64,000 nucleotides of DNA from JAVJRN01 sp040218415 (GTDB taxonomy: Bacteria; Bacteroidota; Bacteroidia; Cytophagales; Cyclobacteriaceae): contig JAVJRN010000055.1 in NCBI GenBank assembly GCA_040218415.1, positions 62,001 through 126,000 of the forward strand, given 5' to 3'. Made by a program: the position numbers and the translations under genes. Positions 62,964-64,000 of this stretch are shown here, one piece after another. The notes beneath the pieces are model-generated. The model was not told the origin of the DNA and searched no databases. It saw only the letters and a program-made list of their open reading frames with translations. The first letter of the stretch is position 1. Every line of letters begins with the position of its first letter.

Positions 62964-63546
62964 GCTTTTCTCAATTAAGGAAATTCAATCAGAACGAGCT
63001 GAGGATAAAGACTCGTCCGTCCATCGAGAGAAATTCTTAAAAACACATTTCCGCAAAGTGGAAAGCATTAAAAATTTATTGGGTGAATTTCCTGCACCTG
63101 GAGAGGCGTATTTCATCTACACATTAAAGAGCTTCAACGCATTCACTTTCATTGTCTACATACTCAAGCATATAGGCATAATCGAGGAATTATCATTTTC
63201 CACCTACAGCCTGAATGAAAGAATACTCAGTAGCCTGATCAAATGGTATGACAAGGGTCAATTGAAAAGTATCAACATCATCATCTCGGATTCCATCAGA
63301 CACAGGATGCCGAAGGTTCATGACTTGTTAAAAATCTACACTAAAGACCGAAATATTTCAGTCATGTATTGCTGGAACCATTCCAAAGTAACCCTGATCA
63401 AATCAGGTGATCATCGCTTTGTGATCGAAGGATCTGGAAATTTTAGCGAGAATGCCATGCACGAACAATACCTCTTTATGAATAATAATGAGGTCTTTGA
63501 TTTTAGATACAATGGATTGATGTCCTTCTCTCCAGCTAAAGACTAA
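62956..63546 (+). CDS. Phospholipase D-like domain protein
   Basis: 196 residues from the ATG giving MSRLFSIKEIQSERAED; the longer frame starting at 62926 overlaps the previous gene by 38 bases and is less likely. The C-terminal block YCWNHSKVTLIKSGDHRFVI followed by EGSGNFSENAMHEQYLF matches the PLD pattern (HxK...D, then GSxNxS). Only one HKD-type motif is present, so a dimer would be needed for activity. PLD-like proteins in phages can be nucleases or lipid enzymes; the role here is unknown. Confidence 0.65.
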   Translation: MSRLFSIKEIQSERAEDKDSSVHREKFLKTHFRKVESIKNLLGEFPAPGEAYFIYTLKSFNAFTFIVYILKHIGIIEELSFSTYSLNERILSSLIKWYDKGQLKSINIIISDSIRHRMPKVHDLLKIYTKDRNISVMYCWNHSKVTLIKSGDHRFVIEGSGNFSENAMHEQYLFMNNNEVFDFRYNGLMSFSPAKD

Positions 63547-63559
63547 AATAGATTTGACT

Positions 63560-64000
63560 ATGAATCAACTGATCAATCTGACAGATGAAGTAAAAGAAGA
63601 GCTAGAAAAACTAGCTGCACTCGGATACAGTCATGAAGAGATGGCGGTATACTTTCAGTTTGACCAGGAAGTATTTCTCATGGCCGCCAATGATGCCAAT
63701 AGCAACATCGCCTATCACATCAAGAGAGGTCAACTCATGAGCATAGCCAAAGAGCAAATGGCGCTCTTAGATGATGCTGAACGTGGCAATGTTACGGCTA
63801 GTCAACATCTAGGTAAGATCCGAAGGAATAGAGGTTGGCAAATGTCTAAGCTGGACATATTCGCCGGAATGGAGGACAAAAAATTAATTGACCGACTGGA
63901 GGACTATATCACTTCCGGATCAATTACTAAAATGAATGTTGAAGAGGCCATCTACATAGAGGCCTTGACCCTTTTTAACAGCATGAGTCGCAAGTATGGC
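63560..64000 (+). CDS. Likely small terminase or DNA-packaging protein, 5' part
   Basis: About 147 residues before the window edge, beginning MNQLINLTDEVKEELEKLAA. LGYSHEEMAVYFQFDQEVFL is an HTH-like DNA-binding pattern and MSKLDIFAGMEDKKLIDRLE follows. Small terminases have this size and fold, and the position in a head cluster fits. The call is by pattern and place only, and the gene is cut. Confidence 0.5.
   Translation, partial: MNQLINLTDEVKEELEKLAALGYSHEEMAVYFQFDQEVFLMAANDANSNIAYHIKRGQLMSIAKEQMALLDDAERGNVTASQHLGKIRRNRGWQMSKLDIFAGMEDKKLIDRLEDYITSGSITKMNVEEAIYIEALTLFNSMSRKYG

Larger units (their letters stand above)
46041..64000. mobile_element. Prophage (left end and head genes; right end outside window)
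   Basis: The run from the repressor to the last gene has phage order: divergent repressor/Cro, primase-helicase, short overlapping early genes, a reversed cargo block, a control region, then head protease, capsid, further head genes and a likely small terminase. No integrase, portal, large terminase or tail gene is visible, so these must lie to the right. The left boundary is inferred from gene content only. Confidence 0.85.

Noticed and set aside
1..64000. tRNA, rRNA or CRISPR arrays
   Set aside because: No tRNA-like cloverleaf, rRNA segment or regularly spaced repeat-spacer array was seen on reading either strand.

Overview
The window reads as chromosome of a marine-type Bacteroidota, most likely a Cytophagales relative (inference). 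Support: SusC/SusD pairs, hybrid two-component regulators (HTCS) with AraC output domains, several S1 sulfatases, C-terminal type IX secretion (T9SS)-style tails, a PID-CTERM mini-protein, -7 promoter boxes of the TAnnTTTG type, and few Shine-Dalgarno sequences. The right third is an integrated phage.

Region A (1-9.84 kb, minus strand) is a carbohydrate-use operon read from right to left: GH130 enzyme, sodium/solute symporter, S1 sulfatase, HTCS, lipoprotein glycosidase-like protein, and the N-terminus of a SusC receptor that runs off the left edge. A good -7 box overlaps the first possible ATG of the GH130 gene and supports the later ATG. Region B (10.4-12.0 kb) holds a DDE transposase with no in-frame ATG for its N-terminus, next to a truncated sulfatase.

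Region C (12.0-45.2 kb) is a large polysaccharide utilisation locus. A long minus-strand operon encodes a GH110-like enzyme, SusC, SusD, two related beta-helix proteins and two decayed sulfatases (one with a single in-frame TAA, one truncated). Around it are a TSP3/T9SS protein, a second GH110-like enzyme, an intact sulfatase and a second HTCS on the plus strand, and a minus-strand operon of two giant beta-solenoid proteins, each followed by a PID-CTERM mini-gene (one intact, one broken). Five intergenic sites share the same layout: TGTAACA, 14 bases, TGTAACA (21-bp period, at most one mismatch). A sixth, weaker copy lies inside the long operon. At four of them a -7-like element lies 38-39 bases on the gene side, so these units look like one regulon, probably of the HTCS encoded in the middle. 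GH110 chemistry (alpha-1,3-galactose) plus S1 sulfatases suggests a sulfated galactan as substrate (inference).

Region D (about 46.0 kb to the right edge) is a prophage. It has divergent repressor and Cro-like genes with a TATAGCAT operator, a primase-helicase, a run of small overlapping early genes, and an inserted minus-strand cargo (GIY-YIG nuclease-like gene and a BcgI-like restriction-modification pair). A non-coding control region with 8-bp-spaced GTTAC repeats, strong hairpins and another copy of the repressor operator follows. Then come head genes: S49 protease, scaffold-capsid fusion, a possible decoration protein and a terminator, followed by a glycosyltransferase/Stealth-like protein, a coiled-coil protein, a PLD-like protein and a likely small terminase cut by the window end. 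No integrase, portal or large terminase is visible; the right end lies outside.
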